From: Dama dama
Taxonomy: Eukaryota > Chordata > Mammalia > Artiodactyla > Cervidae
DNA: 64,000 nucleotides
Assembly (NCBI RefSeq): GCF_033118175.1
Contig: NC_083698.1
Coordinates: 48,587,501-48,651,500 of the forward strand
Direction of reading: 5' to 3'
In this document: piece by piece, positions 49,020 through 61,565 of the stretch
How the letters are laid out: the number at the start of each line of letters is the position of its first letter
Numbering within the stretch: the first letter of the stretch is position 1
Program-made: the position numbers and the translations under genes
Notes under the pieces: generated by a model
Seen by the model: only the letters and a program-made list of their open reading frames with translations
The model's database searches: none
What the model was told of the DNA's origin: nothing

Positions 49020-49570
49020 CCATAAACAACAACAGAAAAAGATCAATAGATTAGACATCATCAAATTATAAAACTTTTATGCCTCAAAGCAGACCATCAA
49101 GGAAGTGGAAAAAATAATCCAAAGAATGGGAGAAAATTTTTGCAGATCATATATCCAATAAGAGATCTGTATATAGAATATATAAGGAACTCATAACTCA
49201 ATCATAAAAAGACAACCCAATTTATAAACGGGCAAAGGATCTGAATGGACATTTCTCCAAAGGAGATATATGAATGCCCAAAAGCATATGAAAAGATGTT
49301 CAACTTCATTAGCCATTAAAGAAATGCAAATCAAAACCACAATGAGATTCTACTTCATAACCATCAGAATGGTTATAATCTAAAAGACAGGTAATGGTAA
49401 AAACTCACAAAGATGTGGAAAAATGAGCCCCCTCATACCCTGCATTCTAAAATTAGCTATAGTGATAGTTACACATCTCTTAAAAAAACATTGACTTGTA
49501 TACGTTGAGTTAATTTTTTGGCATGTGAATTATATCTCAAAAAAGCTGGTATTAAGATAAACAAAGCTGG
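49020..49570 (+). mobile_element. L1 LINE 3' end
   Basis: ORF2 3' motifs: ttagacatcatcaaattata, ttataaacgggcaaaggatc, gaaatgcaaatcaaaaccac. The 3' UTR end follows (ttatatctcaaaaaagctgg). There is a gap between ORF2 and the UTR. Confidence 0.75.
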
Positions 49571-50544
49571 TATAAAGAAATCAACTGTCAGTGTGGATTT
49601 TGGAAAGTTTTCCCCAATGTTTGATTTTTCACTCCTAAAAATGGTAAAATGCAAAAATTTATTATGGCGACTTTGACATTCTAAACCCTTTCATATATTA
49701 GTGCCTGGGTAGCTGCTACAAGTGATTTAGACTATGCAAAACTCACGAATAGATCCAAGGATTGGCAACATGCAACATGGGAGACATATAAATTATTTCC
49801 TGAGTCTCAGAAGCAAAGCAATTCATTGCTGCAACTATAGTACTGTGAACACAGAAAAAGTGAGAACTGAAGAAAGTGAGGAATGAGTAGCATTGGCACA
49901 AAGAGACCACTTGGAACAGCTACACCTAATTCATTCACAAGTGCTGGATTTCAGGGACTCAAGCAACTGAGAGATGATAAGCAATGCTTCAAAAAAAAAA
50001 TAGCCAAGACTGTATACTTCAGAAAAGCAGCCTCAGAGTACTGTTTCATGATTTTAGTTTTTTATTCTATCTTGGCATGAAGCCAAAAATAAGAGACCCA
50101 AAATTGATTGTAGCTGCAACAACTGGCTAGGAAGATAGGATGATTAACTATCCTATAAAATTGCAGCATCTCCTACGAGTTTACTTTCAGGAGCCCTTTA
50201 CTAATCTGGAAAGACAAGTGATAACATTGCTCTCTGATTTGTAATTTTTATTTCCATCGGCAAAAAGAAATGTATTTGAAACCAAGAAAACAAGGAAGAA
50301 GGGAAATGGACTGGCCTTCAGATTTTACAGTAGAAATGCCACTGGATTGCTAGCTGGCATTTGTAAAAATTACAGAGAAACTTGTGCAACTATCAGAACT
50401 TCACCACTATTACTGTTGTTTTAGACAATTCCATACTAGCAAACAGAGCAGAGAGACAATTTCAAGCATGCCCAGTGGTAACTAAATGGGAAAGAAGAAA
50501 AATGAGTTCTACATCATTTTCTAAGGTAGGAACAAAATACACTT

Positions 50545-51228
50545 CACATAAAATTCAACATTCAAAAAACAAAGATCATGGCATCTGGTCCCATCACTCT
50601 ATGGCAAATAGATGGGGAAAAAGTGGAAGCAGTGACACACTTTATTTTCTTGAGCTACCAAAATCACTGCAGATGGTGACTGCAGCCACAAAATAAAAAG
50701 ATGTTTACTCTTGAGAAGAAAATCTATGACAAATCTAAACAGTATTAAAAAGCAGAGACATCTATTTACTGATAAAGGTCTGTATAGTCAAAGCTATGTT
50801 TTCTCTAGTAGTCATGTACAGATGTGAGAGTCAGACCATAAAGAAGGCTGAGCGCTGAAGAACTGATGCTTTCGAATTGTGGTGCTAGAGAAGACTCATG
50901 AGAGTTCCTTGGACAGCAAGGAGATCAAACCAGTCAATCCTAAAGGAAATCAACCCTGAATTCACTGGAAGGACTAATGCTGAAGCTGAAGCTCCAATAC
51001 TTTGGCCACCTGATGCAAAGAGCCAACTCACTGGAAAAGACCTTGATGCTGGGAAAGATTGAGGGCAGGAGAAGGGGGCAAAAGAAGACGAGATGATTGA
51101 ATGGCATCACCGACTCAATGGACATGAATTTGAGCAGACTCTGGGAGATAGTGAAGGACAGGGAAGCCTGCCATGCTGCAGTCCACGGGGTGGCAAAGAA
51201 TCAGACATGCCTTAGCGACTGAACATAA
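50545..51228 (+). mobile_element. BovB LINE, 5'-truncated, decayed
   Basis: Starts near attcaacattcaaaaaacaa and aagatcatggcatctggtcc, runs through gatgctgggaaagattgagg, and ends agcgactgaacat. More diverged than the 39.7-kb copy. Confidence 0.85.
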
Positions 51229-53289
51229 TATATTGATTTAACTGGTATTTGCTTTATATTAATAATTATCCAACTTATTTTATATTCCCTCCTTTTTTCT
51301 AGAACTCTGAATCCCTTACTGAACTTCTTTGTTTACCTAATTTGTTCAGATACCATCACTAGGACCCAAAGTAAACACTCTCTAACAGGCTTCTCCATCC
51401 TTCAGCAAGTAAAACCCACATCTTTCAGAGGCAGGCTTGTCATTCTAGAATTAATTCAACATCTGGAGTCAAGGCTACTTGATACTTCTCTGCTAAAGTC
51501 TTTCTCACAATATGGAGATAACTTTCCTCTTTTGGAGACAGAAATCCTCTGAGAGGCTCTGGGATGTGAAGTCAGGGATCTGTTTGGTATGAGCCGCTAT
51601 AGGCAAACCACGTGCTAGACTCACGACCTTCAACCTCCAAATTACTTAATGATCCCTTACCATGTGTAAAAAAAAAAAATCACCACTTATTAAATCCTCT
51701 GTGATATCTGCTTGCCAGTTATGCCTCAAAGCAGTTTTTTTTCCCCAAAAAATTTTTAAATGCACTATAATTCCACCCAACATAGTCTGAGGATGTTTAC
51801 TTCTTTATTTTGCTTAATAGATGGAACAGCGAAATGGAGGTTGGTGGCAACTTCAGAAATGTTTTAAGATGAAGATGATTAAGAAGTACTCCTCCAAGGG
51901 TAACATTCAAACACGATATATTAGGAAGACAAAGCTGATGGTTTTTAATTTAATCATGATGAAGCTGGTCTCTCTGGTTCCACTTGGAATTCCCTAGCCA
52001 GATATATGCTTGGTCAAATTCTAGAATTTTTCTCATTTATCTTAACCTTCTCTTCACTCTAATTTGTTTATGCTGTATGCTTTGCTATACTGTTATCCTA
52101 CTGTTACTTTTAAGAAGGATTCAAAGAGCTATATGGCATTGTATACAGACATCCCAGCTGCAGATGATTTCCCGTTTTCAAACTATGTATGAAATTTGGT
52201 CGTTGGTGGCATTTTAACCCTTAATTATCTTCCATTGTTATTATTTCACCCTCTAAAAAACAAATGACAAATTACACATTGAAAGATAAATTTAGCATCT
52301 TCATTTCTCCCTGCTTTGGCTAGGTGGGGAGTGTTGTAGATACATTGTATGACTCAGGATTTACCTTTCAGATCTTGTTCCTGAGATTGTGGAGCAACGC
52401 TAATGATATTTTTCATTTGCTTAGAGCCTTGATATTACTTAGAGGAGAGGAGCACTGACAGTAAAATTCCTAAGAGGTGTAAGGAGAGAACAGTTGTGGC
52501 TGAACCCTCACTCATCCCAACTGTGGACCTCAGAAAAACAGAAGCCAGACAAAAGCTGAGAACAGAGACAGCCACTAGTTCAAAGTTTATCATGGAAATA
52601 AGACTTTACTGCAAGAGCCTTACTTTAAACACCCTTCACTTAATTTATCTTTCATTTAGGCAATATCTAAGCAAATAAAGACCCACAAAATATCCTGTTA
52701 CTTTTTCCCCCCAATAGCAAAAAATAGGATAATGGATGACTGAATTAGCAACTGAAACTAATAAACAATTTAACAGTTCAAAACAGTCACCTTTGCAAAC
52801 AGGTCCTTAAAAATAAAAATGATAACACAAATGTTGATAGTTTAGTAAAAATCATTTTATAGGCATTTAAGAATTATTGTGACTTCAAAGTGTCATAATC
52901 TTTTGCTTGCAGACACACTTTAGGAAAACGAACTTTAAAATAAACAGCAAGTCAAATTCTCTTCTTTTTGAACTCTGCAGGAGCTCCCAGTGGATGAAAC
53001 CATTGATAATAAGGTGGCTGTTAATTTTTTAAAGGATTCTCCTATTTCCATAATTTGATACAGTATTTTTTTGTTTTTATTCCAACACCAACCAAACAAC
53101 AGGTGACACGGAAGAAAAATTAACAGCTATCTCAAAATAAAACCTGACCTCTATTTCCCAAAAATCTCAAATATATTGAAATAATTTCATATGAATTATG
53201 TGTGGGAGTGGCTCACATATATAATTCATTTAATTTTCCTCCCATGTGCTGCATTCACTCCCACACTTCCTCCACCTGAGCTGTTACTG

Positions 53290-53545
53290 TCTATGTGCTT
53301 GTCTGCCAATCTATCATGTCTCCAAACTCACTAGACTGTAAGCTCCCCAAGGGCAAACACCTTAGAGATATTTTTTTTTTATGCTATATACCCTGTACCT
53401 ACTACGAAGTATAGCACATAACTGTCACTCAAATTATTTTTTAATTGTTAAATTTATGTTACCACATTAATGTACATGTCATATATAGCTTTACATCTTC
53501 ATTGTCTTGTCCAGCGCCTAAGGCAGTGAGTACAAAAGCTGAATG
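53290..53545 (+). mobile_element. L2 LINE 3' tail
   Basis: Reads cactagactgtaagctcccc, then aagggcaaacaccttagag, and a late ccagcgcctaaggcagtgag with tgaatgaatta end. Confidence 0.55.
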
Positions 53546-53639
53546 AATTAATGTGTTAACTAATTAATTACTCAAACCTGATATTTATAGCCCATGTTAG
53601 GACACTGATATTACTGCAAATGAGTGTTGCCCAGTCATT

Positions 53640-53908
53640 GCTGCTGCTAAGTCGCTTCAGTCGTGTCCGACTTCGTGCGACCCCACAGACGGCAGCCCAC
53701 CAGGCTCCCCCGTCCCTGGGATTCTCCAGGCAAGAACACTGGAGTGGGTTGCCATTTCCTTCTCCAATGCATGCAAGTGAAAAGGGAAAGTGAAGTCGCT
53801 CATGGGGTCTGACTCTTCGCAACCCCATGGACGGCAGCCTACCAGGCTCCTCCATCCATGGGATTTTCCAGGCAAGAGTACTGGAGTGAGGTGCCATTGC
53901 CTTCTCCG
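53640..53908 (-). mobile_element. BovA2 SINE (dimeric), young-looking
   Basis: Two Bov-A units in tandem: 53640-53770 (tcagtcgtgtccgacttcgt) and 53790-53908 (acggcagcctaccaggctcc). They are joined by the characteristic aagtgaaaagggaaagtgaa linker. Several CpG sites remain. A perfect 12-bp duplication tgcccagtcatt lies at 53628-53639 and 53909-53920. Same orientation as CFTR. Confidence 0.95.
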
Positions 53909-54399
53909 TGCCCAGTCATTACTCCTGGTCAAATGTATTAAAAATGAAAAAAAAGTGAAAATATGTTTCAATTCAATGATAAAAGCAATGCAAACATGAG
54001 GGTGTTGATAGTTTTCCACAGGCCATTCTTTTAATAATAATCCTTTCTGGATCATTACTTAAAGCCAACGATCTTAAAACTTTCAGCCAAACTTATTGAA
54101 TTCTGCTCAAAAAATGTTTTCATTTTTAACACTCACATTCTAATGTCTGGTCTGGTTTTCATTCTATTTAATCTCAGTGGAGATGTACCAAGACTTCATA
54201 AATGGAAAGTCATTCTTCAGTCTACTCAAGAGCAATCAGTCCCTTTTATTCTGACCCTTCTTGACAGTTCCCATATCATATCACTTGACATACTCTGCAC
54301 TGTCCCTATGTTACTTGTGTTCCACCACAGATGAAAAATTTTATAATATAACCCTTTACATGTATTATACTTTACAGCTTCAGGTTGCTTCTGTATCTC

Positions 54400-54832
54400 T
54401 TTCTGCTCCTGAAGACTGTTACTATTAAGAGTTGAATCCTAACCCCCAGTACCTCATAATGTGACCTTTACAGAGGTGAACACGTTAAAATGAGTTCATT
54501 AGAGTGGGCCCTAACCCTATATGACTGGTGTCCCTAGAAATAAAAAGGAAATGTGAACACAGAGACAGGCACTCAGGGAGAACGCCATGTGAAGATGAAG
54601 GCAGAGATCAAAGTGAGGGATCTACAAGTCAGAGCGTGCCAGCAAATCACCAGAAGCTGGGGAGAGAATGAGAGAGAGTCTCTCACAGCCCTAGAGGAAA
54701 CCACACATGCTGACAACTTGGTATCAGACATCTAGCCTTCACAACTGTGAGACACAGCATTTCTGTTGTCAAAGCCACTCAGTTTTGGGTACTTTGTTAG
54801 AGCAACCATAGCAAACTAATACACTGGCTTAA
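54400..54832 (+). mobile_element. MaLR-type LTR (MLT1-like), solitary
   Basis: Layout of an ancient ERVL-MaLR LTR: gttgaatcctaacccccagt, then ataatgtgacctttacagag, cgccatgtgaagatgaaggc, ttcacaactgtgagacacag, and the 3' end agcaaactaatacactgg. No internal region or protein-coding frame accompanies it. Confidence 0.65.
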
Positions 54833-55489
54833 AAGAGTATGATGGTGAGACGGTTAAGTCACAGAGCAAGGATTCCAGCAGGTTCTCCTTGACTCCAAAG
54901 TCCTTGTTTCTCCCCTTATATACTGCTACTAAGTGCTGACAGTAAAGACAGAGAAAAAGTAAAATGTGAGATCATTTCCTAAGAGCATAGGATAGGTGAA
55001 AGGAGGACTCAAGGGAAGGTCGTCGATGACAACCAATATGAGGGAAAAACCATTTCCGTTGTTTTCAAACAATGGACCCCAACACCTAGTGTTTGTCTGT
55101 GATACTGCCTGAAGTTCACTAACTTTTGGTTTGAAATGTCAATATTTTAAACTATGTTCTATTATTTTAAAAATATGAACAGAAAACATCACACATTCCC
55201 AAATGTGTTATATGAAAATTTTATCACACTGGATCCATCCAGTCATCATCCTGGAGTTCAAGACTAATTCAATTTAGTGTCCACTTTATAGGAAAGCTTC
55301 CCCTGACATCTCTTTGAACCTATTTAAACATGTTACAGTCTGTCACTGGGTATATTCACACTGCATCAGTGAGCATATCACTGCAGACACATGTGAGCCA
55401 AGCTCAGTTACAGCCCATCTCTTGACTGTTTCAAGTTATGAATCCAGTCACAGTGACAACTGCATTCACAACACCTTCACCAGCAGGAT

Positions 55490-55712
55490 GTGTGTGTGTT
55501 CAGTCGTTTCAGTCATGTCTGACTTTCTGCGACCTTGTGGACTGGGGCCCACCAGGCTCCTCTGCCCATGGAATTCTCCAGGCAGGAACACTGGAGGGGG
55601 TTGCCATGCCCTCCTCCAGGGGATTTTCCTGACCCGGGGACTGAACTCACATCTGTCTGCACCTCCTGCACTGCAGGCAGATTCATTAACCAGAGCCATC
55701 TAGGAAGCCCGC
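55490..55712 (-). mobile_element. Bov-tA SINE
   Basis: Contains gtttcagtcatgtctgactt, cccaccaggctcctctgccc and a late gagccatctaggaagccc. The flanking gcagg repeat is too short to prove a duplication. Confidence 0.9.
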
Positions 55713-55937
55713 AGGCAGTATGATTTTGAAATACAGTGATGGGCTGAGCTTGGGCAACTTCTTCTTTAATTACTGTCCTTGGTATGCCAGACAAACTTCA
55801 GACTAAATATTAACTGTTCTTTTAAAATCAGATCACCGAGAAATCTTTCTCAAGAAATTTCAAGCAAGAAACTAAATTTAAGTTCAAACTCAACCTTGTG
55901 GGGTACAAGCAATGCAAATAATCAGCTAAGGTTACAG

Positions 55938-56158
55938 ATGTTGTTGTTCAGTCATTAAGTCGTGTCTGACTCTTTGCAACCCCATGGACTACAGCACACC
56001 AGGCTGGACTGTCCTTCACTATCTCTCAGAGTTTCCTTAAATTCATGTCCACTGAAGTCAGTGATACCATCTAATCATCTCATCCTCGGCCGCCCCTTCT
56101 CCTCTTGCCTTCATTCTTTCCCAGCATCAGGGTCTTTTCTAATGAGCCAGCTCTATCT
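55938..56158 (-). mobile_element. BovB LINE 3' end
   Basis: Reads ggactgtccttcactatctc, then gtcagtgataccatctaatc and cagcatcagggtcttttcta: the reverse of the BovB 3' end, about 220 bp. Confidence 0.88.
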
Positions 56159-57282
56159 TCCATGATTGCTAAGTTAATAACTACAAGTTATTTCTAGGAC
56201 TGATGGCTGACAGGTTTCTTTTGACATCAGTTACAAGAGGCATCTCAGTTTCAGAAGTATAATGTGAAAATCATTAAGTGTACATGACTAAGAAAAGAGC
56301 ATGCAAATGTTACATAATCATTTCAGCCCTTATTTGGGCACAGGAGGTTAACTATATCTTTGTATTTATGGAGGACTTACTGTCTCTTATTGTCACTTTT
56401 ATTTGCATACACTGCAACTTCATGGAAGAGTGCATTTGAAGTCTGGATTCACTGATAAAATGTATTTAGAAAAAAAACTATAAAAGAAATTTCCCACTGC
56501 ACTAGAAAACTCCAAGGTTTATATATACTAAGTGTCAAATATCAAGTTGAAGAACCACCTGACAGGTGACTCTGCCTATTCCTTCAGCCCCAGGAAATAG
56601 AACAAGAGGAAACATAAAGAAAGATATGACAGGAATGATGGACAAGCAGGGATTGGTGATGAGAGCAGGACACCAAAGAGAGTGGGTGGTGGTGAGAGGA
56701 ACACTGAAGTAATTGAAGCTGGAACTCAGCAGAGGGGGTTAAGTTGGTAAGGTAAGAAGAGTAGATACAAAAACTCAGCAGAAAGCCTAGGTTTGACACA
56801 GTGGAAGAAGACAGGAAGCTAGATTTGGAACATGAAAATGATGAAGTGAGATGATTAGTGAATGATTAGTACTTACATGGAACAAATCAAGATAAAAAGT
56901 ACAGTCTGGGTCAATTTTATAAAACTGAGCTGTTTCCGTGGAACAACAGTTGGCTACTGACATGATTTTGGCTGACCACATCTTTCACTCTTCAACTGGA
57001 CATTTAGAATTTTAAAAACCTCATTAACCTGCAACAATACCCTTCCCTCCTCTCTTCATCTCTATCCTCCTCAAGTAGCTTGTCACATAGACCTCTGCAA
57101 AACACAATGAGAGGGCATGCTTCCAAGAACTGAGTCTAATGCCTTATTTAAATAATATTATTTATAATGTATGTATAGAAATAAATTTCAGAGAAAAGAA
57201 AATTAAGAAAACAAACTAAGTGAAATGATATAATTTAATAATTTCATTCGAGATTTTTGGATAGTATAAAATACTGGTCACA

Positions 57283-57331
57283 AAAGAGTCAGACATGACT
57301 TAGTGACAAAACAACAATAACAACAAATATA
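57283..57331 (+). mobile_element. Bov-tA 3' fragment
   Basis: Reads caaaagagtcagacatgact, then tagtgacaaaacaacaataa. Confidence 0.55.
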
Positions 57332-57344
57332 CTCTGCTAGTTAA

Positions 57345-57515
57345 AAGCAGAGTTCTAGAGATCTAAGTTCATGGCTTGACTTCACAGTAACTAGCTAGGT
57401 GACCTTTTATAAAACACTTTAATCTTTATAAACTACATATTTTTAACACTGTTTGAATATTTCATTGAGATAATACATATAATTTCTGGCACAAAGTACT
57501 TAGTAAACCAGTGGC
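57345..57515 (+). mobile_element. MIR fragment, decayed
   Basis: Reads ggcttgacttcacagtaact, agctaggtgacctttta, and a late ctggcacaaagtacttag. Confidence 0.5.
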
Positions 57516-57649
57516 AAAATTTAAAGATTTTAAGAATTATTTAAGAGAAAACTTTGAATTCTGCACCAAGTTGAATGATATCTCTTGTTAACTTCCGAAA
57601 AAATGTGAACTTTCAAAATTCTCCTCCTTGGACCCTAAGATTACAAAAG

Positions 57650-58062
57650 AAGAATGTTAGGATGCAACTAAAGATTATCATACTAAGTAAGGTAAGTCAG
57701 AAAGAAAAAGACAGATACCATATCACTTATATGTGGAATCTAAAATATGACACAAATACACCTAACTACAAAACAGAAACAGACTCAAAGAGAACAGACT
57801 TGTGGTTGCCAAGAGGAAGAAGGGAGGGAGAGGGACTAACTGGGAGTTTGGAGTTGGTAGATGCAAACTATGACATTTAGAATGGATAAACAGCAAGGTC
57901 TTAATGTGTAGCACAGGGAACTACACTCAAATCCTGTGATGAACAGTAGTGGAAAATAATATAAAAATAAAGAATGTATATATGTATAACTTTGCCATAT
58001 AGCAAAGACTGGTACAACACTGTAAATCAACTATACTTCAATATAAAAAAAATTTTTTTTTA
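57650..58062 (+). mobile_element. L1 LINE 3' end (artiodactyl type)
   Basis: Characteristic 3' end: accatatcacttatatgtgg, cagacttgtggttgccaaga, tgtagcacagggaactacac, and tgtaaatcaactatacttca with an A-rich tail. Opposite to CFTR. Confidence 0.8.
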
Positions 58063-58229
58063 CATTTTAGAGAAGTTTAGTGGAGCTGGGAAAAGATGGA
58101 ATCACCTCCATATCCCACATTTCATAATTATGTAGCAGAATCCTATTTTTCGTCCTCAAACCTGTAGTTTTCATTAAGGTTAATAAGCACTAGTTCAGTC
58201 ATTTAAACCCACTTTAAGATTGATTTTTT

Positions 58230-58460
58230 AAAGACTTGGGTTTTAGTACACAAAAAGAATCACCTGAAATGGAAAAAAAAAACTATAGTTGACCTCTCCT
58301 GAAGATTCTGGATATAGTTGGTATGGAGTGGTACCTAGGAAACTGCATATTTAATGTAAAATATATTATTTATAGATAGATAGATCTTAATATGTTTTTG
58401 AACAGGTGACTGGCAATTTGAGACACACTTATCTAAAGCTATGGAAAGTACTGATATTTA
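58230..58460. mobile_element. Possible MER5A-like fragment
   Basis: Scattered matches (agaatcacctgaaatgg, then a late gcaatttgagacacact) with an AT insertion between them. Weak. Confidence 0.35.
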
Positions 58461-59559
58461 TGAAAGGGTTCTAATTTTACGAGCATAAGTATTTACCTAA
58501 ATAATTTCTTAATCCTGTTTCTAGCTAGACTTCTTTCTCAACTGAAAAACTAATCTTTGATCAAAGTTTCATTAACAGCAGATTTGGTGGCTCCTTGCTT
58601 TTTTTTATAATTACATACATGTCTACTAATCCCAGAATCTGAATCAGACTGTACTCAGCATTAAGGGCGGCTGGAGTGACAGACTGTGACTCAGGAAAGA
58701 CAAGAGTTATGTCCTTACCCTTGGCAGAAACAGAAACTACTGAATCAGCACAATCTTGTACGAGAGCTCAAAAAGGCTGCCAAGTTACAAGTTAACACCT
58801 CAATGGAGCCAAAAACTGTGTTCAAAGACCAAATCCAATACACATTTCTAAATGTTATGATCTTATATTTACATTTCATAGGAAGTATTTTTTAAATACA
58901 TCACACAAGTCTTGCTGTCAAGGAATTATGTTGTTGACTTTAGAAAAGTTTATTATGTGAGCTGATCCTTATTTAGTAATTTTCTAAATCAAAAAATTTA
59001 GACATTTTATCTTCTGAAAATCCAAATGGGAAGTTTTTTTAAATTTCATATTTATAGGTCAATTTTTACATTTCCATCAAAAAGTAAATTTTAGAAGCAC
59101 AATAAACTGAATTAGTCAAGGTTTACCCATTCAACAAGTATATTTTAAAGAACCTACTATTCAGGGAGTCAGACAGGTGCTGGGTACCAAAAGATGAATA
59201 AGGTAGAGCCTATACATTAAAGGACACATCATAAAAAACATAAGAGAAAGAGAAGTAAAGAAGTAATGGTCACTAGGTTCCTACATGACAAAACTATTCT
59301 GAGAAATTATCTAATAATATCTAATGTTAAACTACTATTTCTCTCTTCTGAGAAGTCCATTTTGCATGTCTAAATTTTTCACTTTTTAAATTACTCAGTT
59401 ATTGAGTACACTAATGTTAATTACAAATGAGTCTCGACATTTTTTTCTAGATCTTTATTTTAAACTAAGTAAGTTTAAAGCTGTAAATTTTGAAGCTTAT
59501 TGCAAAAGAATTTTTTAAAGAAAAATATTTTATGATGTGAGAAAATTATATGAAACTCA

Positions 59560-59722
59560 AATTTCAGACTCCATAAAGTTCTATTGGAACACAGCTATGA
59601 CCATTTGTTTGCATCCTGTCTGTGGCTGCTTTCCCACAATGGCAGAGACCATGTAGCCCACAACATTGAAAATATGTATATGCTATCTGGCCCTTTACAA
59701 AAAAAGTTTGCCAATCCCTGAT
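59560..59722. mobile_element. hAT-type DNA transposon end (fossil)
   Basis: Reads gttctattggaacacagcta, then catttgtttgcatcctgtct and ctatctggccctttacaaaa with the terminal gtttgccaatccctg, a common hAT terminal sequence in mammals. Confidence 0.6.
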
Positions 59723-60984
59723 TGAAAATATAACAATAGATTTTGGCTGGAGAAAAGTACAGCTTTGTTGTTGTTGCTCTATTTTCCAGAGTTTATAGAG
59801 ATGCTTAAATAAAATACGCAAAGAACACTTACTATAAAGTTTCTCCAGTATGCTGGCTCTAGAACAAGGATTGCTAATTCCGGTCAGCAGTGGCTTCATT
59901 TTCTTGTTTCTCCCATAACCAATACTGGGCTTCAGTGTCTGGCCTTGAATCTTCTGGAAACCCAGCTGTCAGCACCTCTAGGATTTTGCCTATTAAACCT
60001 AATTTTCACAGAATGGTCTGGCTGGTAATAGATGAAAAACTCTTAGATCCCTTTTGCAGCTATCAACTTCAGTTAAGAACTTCACTAGGTGCTGGGACTG
60101 GGTGTGAAGTTAGGTAGAAGGCAGCTGTACCTCTGTAGACAACACTAAGAAAGAAAGCTGTGTGCTTTAACAGCTCAAAATTTTAACATAAAACAATGGC
60201 ACATAATCATATGAGAATCTTTTTTTTTTTTTACAGGTTAATAAAATGTCATAATGTTATTGTGCCTCAAATTAGACTTTGAAATATATATTGGAGCCAC
60301 AGTATTAGCCATGGGCTTTCACATTCTACATTATCTATTTCTGTAATTTTGAAATACTTTTTTTGAGTAATGATCAGTGCATTACCTTTTTTTAGTTATA
60401 TTTTTTCAGATTACATTCCAGAAAACTGTTTGTCTTTAACACACCAAAAAAACTAGTTCATGATAGTAGGTGTGCTCTTATTTACTCAATCAATGCAGAC
60501 AATACCTGAAGTCCCAGATTTTTATACCTTCTTAAATGTCTATGATCACAGAAATCAGCTGTGTAAAAACCACTGTTTAAAGGTGTGCAGTTAAAAAATA
60601 AGTAAATAAATAAAGGTGTGCAGTTAGGGTGAGGTGAGGGCACTTCGTATATCCGTGGGTGGCTTTGTAAGGTAAGGTAGTGGGAGAATTCTAAGTAGAA
60701 TTTAACTGGTGCTGTCCCAAGTATACAACTGCTTGTTTCTGACACAGTCTCAGGTGACTCCAGATCACAATGAAGCCAAAAAAGTGGGCACTTGAAATTC
60801 TTCCCTGGACTTCACTGAACAATGTGAAGGAAATATTTACAATGCTTACTGTCATCTCAGATATCCAAATATCTCTTACCTAGAGCTCTAAATCACTTCA
60901 ATGTTTTCACACATTCAGACTACCTGGCCTTGAGCCAAATGCATCGTTTCCTTTTTTACCTTCAAGAGAAAGCTGAGAATCTGC

Positions 60985-61565
60985 CTAGACCTTCACCTCC
61001 ACTCTGAGTTGCCTCCTCCAACTGCATCTCCTCACTCAGCAAGCAGCACCATCGCCCACAGCTACCCAAGACAGCAAATCTAGGCAGTATCCTTGATTCT
61101 TCTCCTCCACTTTCCACATCTAACCAATTGCCAAACCCATTGATTTTACCTCCTAATGTCTTTCAAATCCATCTCTTTTTCTCTATCCCAATTGATTTCT
61201 TTTGCAAACTTGCAACAGCTTTGAACTGGACATGTCACTTTCCTGCTTGAAATCCACAGTTTTTCACTTCCAATATGATAAAGCCCAGACAAAGCTCACC
61301 AAGCCCCTTGGATCTGGCCCTTGCCACAGTTTCAGACCCAACTCCCACAAACCTCTATCACACATCTTAGACTCCTGTTACAGGGAGCTTCTTTGACTCC
61401 TTTGAAGGTGCCGTGCTAAATCTTACTGTCAGTCTTACACATAGTCTAATGCTCAGTTTTCACATTTTTCCTGACCCATCCCAACCCTTTTTATCTGGAT
61501 GATCTCATTTAGGTGTCAACTTAGTCACTCCTGCAGCAAGGCTTCCTTAACCAGTCTAAGACTGG
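60985..61565 (+). mobile_element. L2 LINE 3' part (ancient)
   Basis: Matches the L2 layout in order: tggacatgtcactttcctgc, atgataaagcccagacaaag, cttggatctggcccttgcca, and a later ggcttccttaaccagtctaa. Short frames here are decayed. Confidence 0.6.

Noticed and set aside
53568..54055. Overlapping 109- and 132-codon frames as a gene
   Set aside because: Both read through the BovA2 SINE; their protein-like look is the shared SINE sequence seen at many other sites here.
60218..60238. T-run followed by acag as an acceptor of a hidden exon
   Set aside because: It is on the strand opposite CFTR and no open, conserved exon follows.
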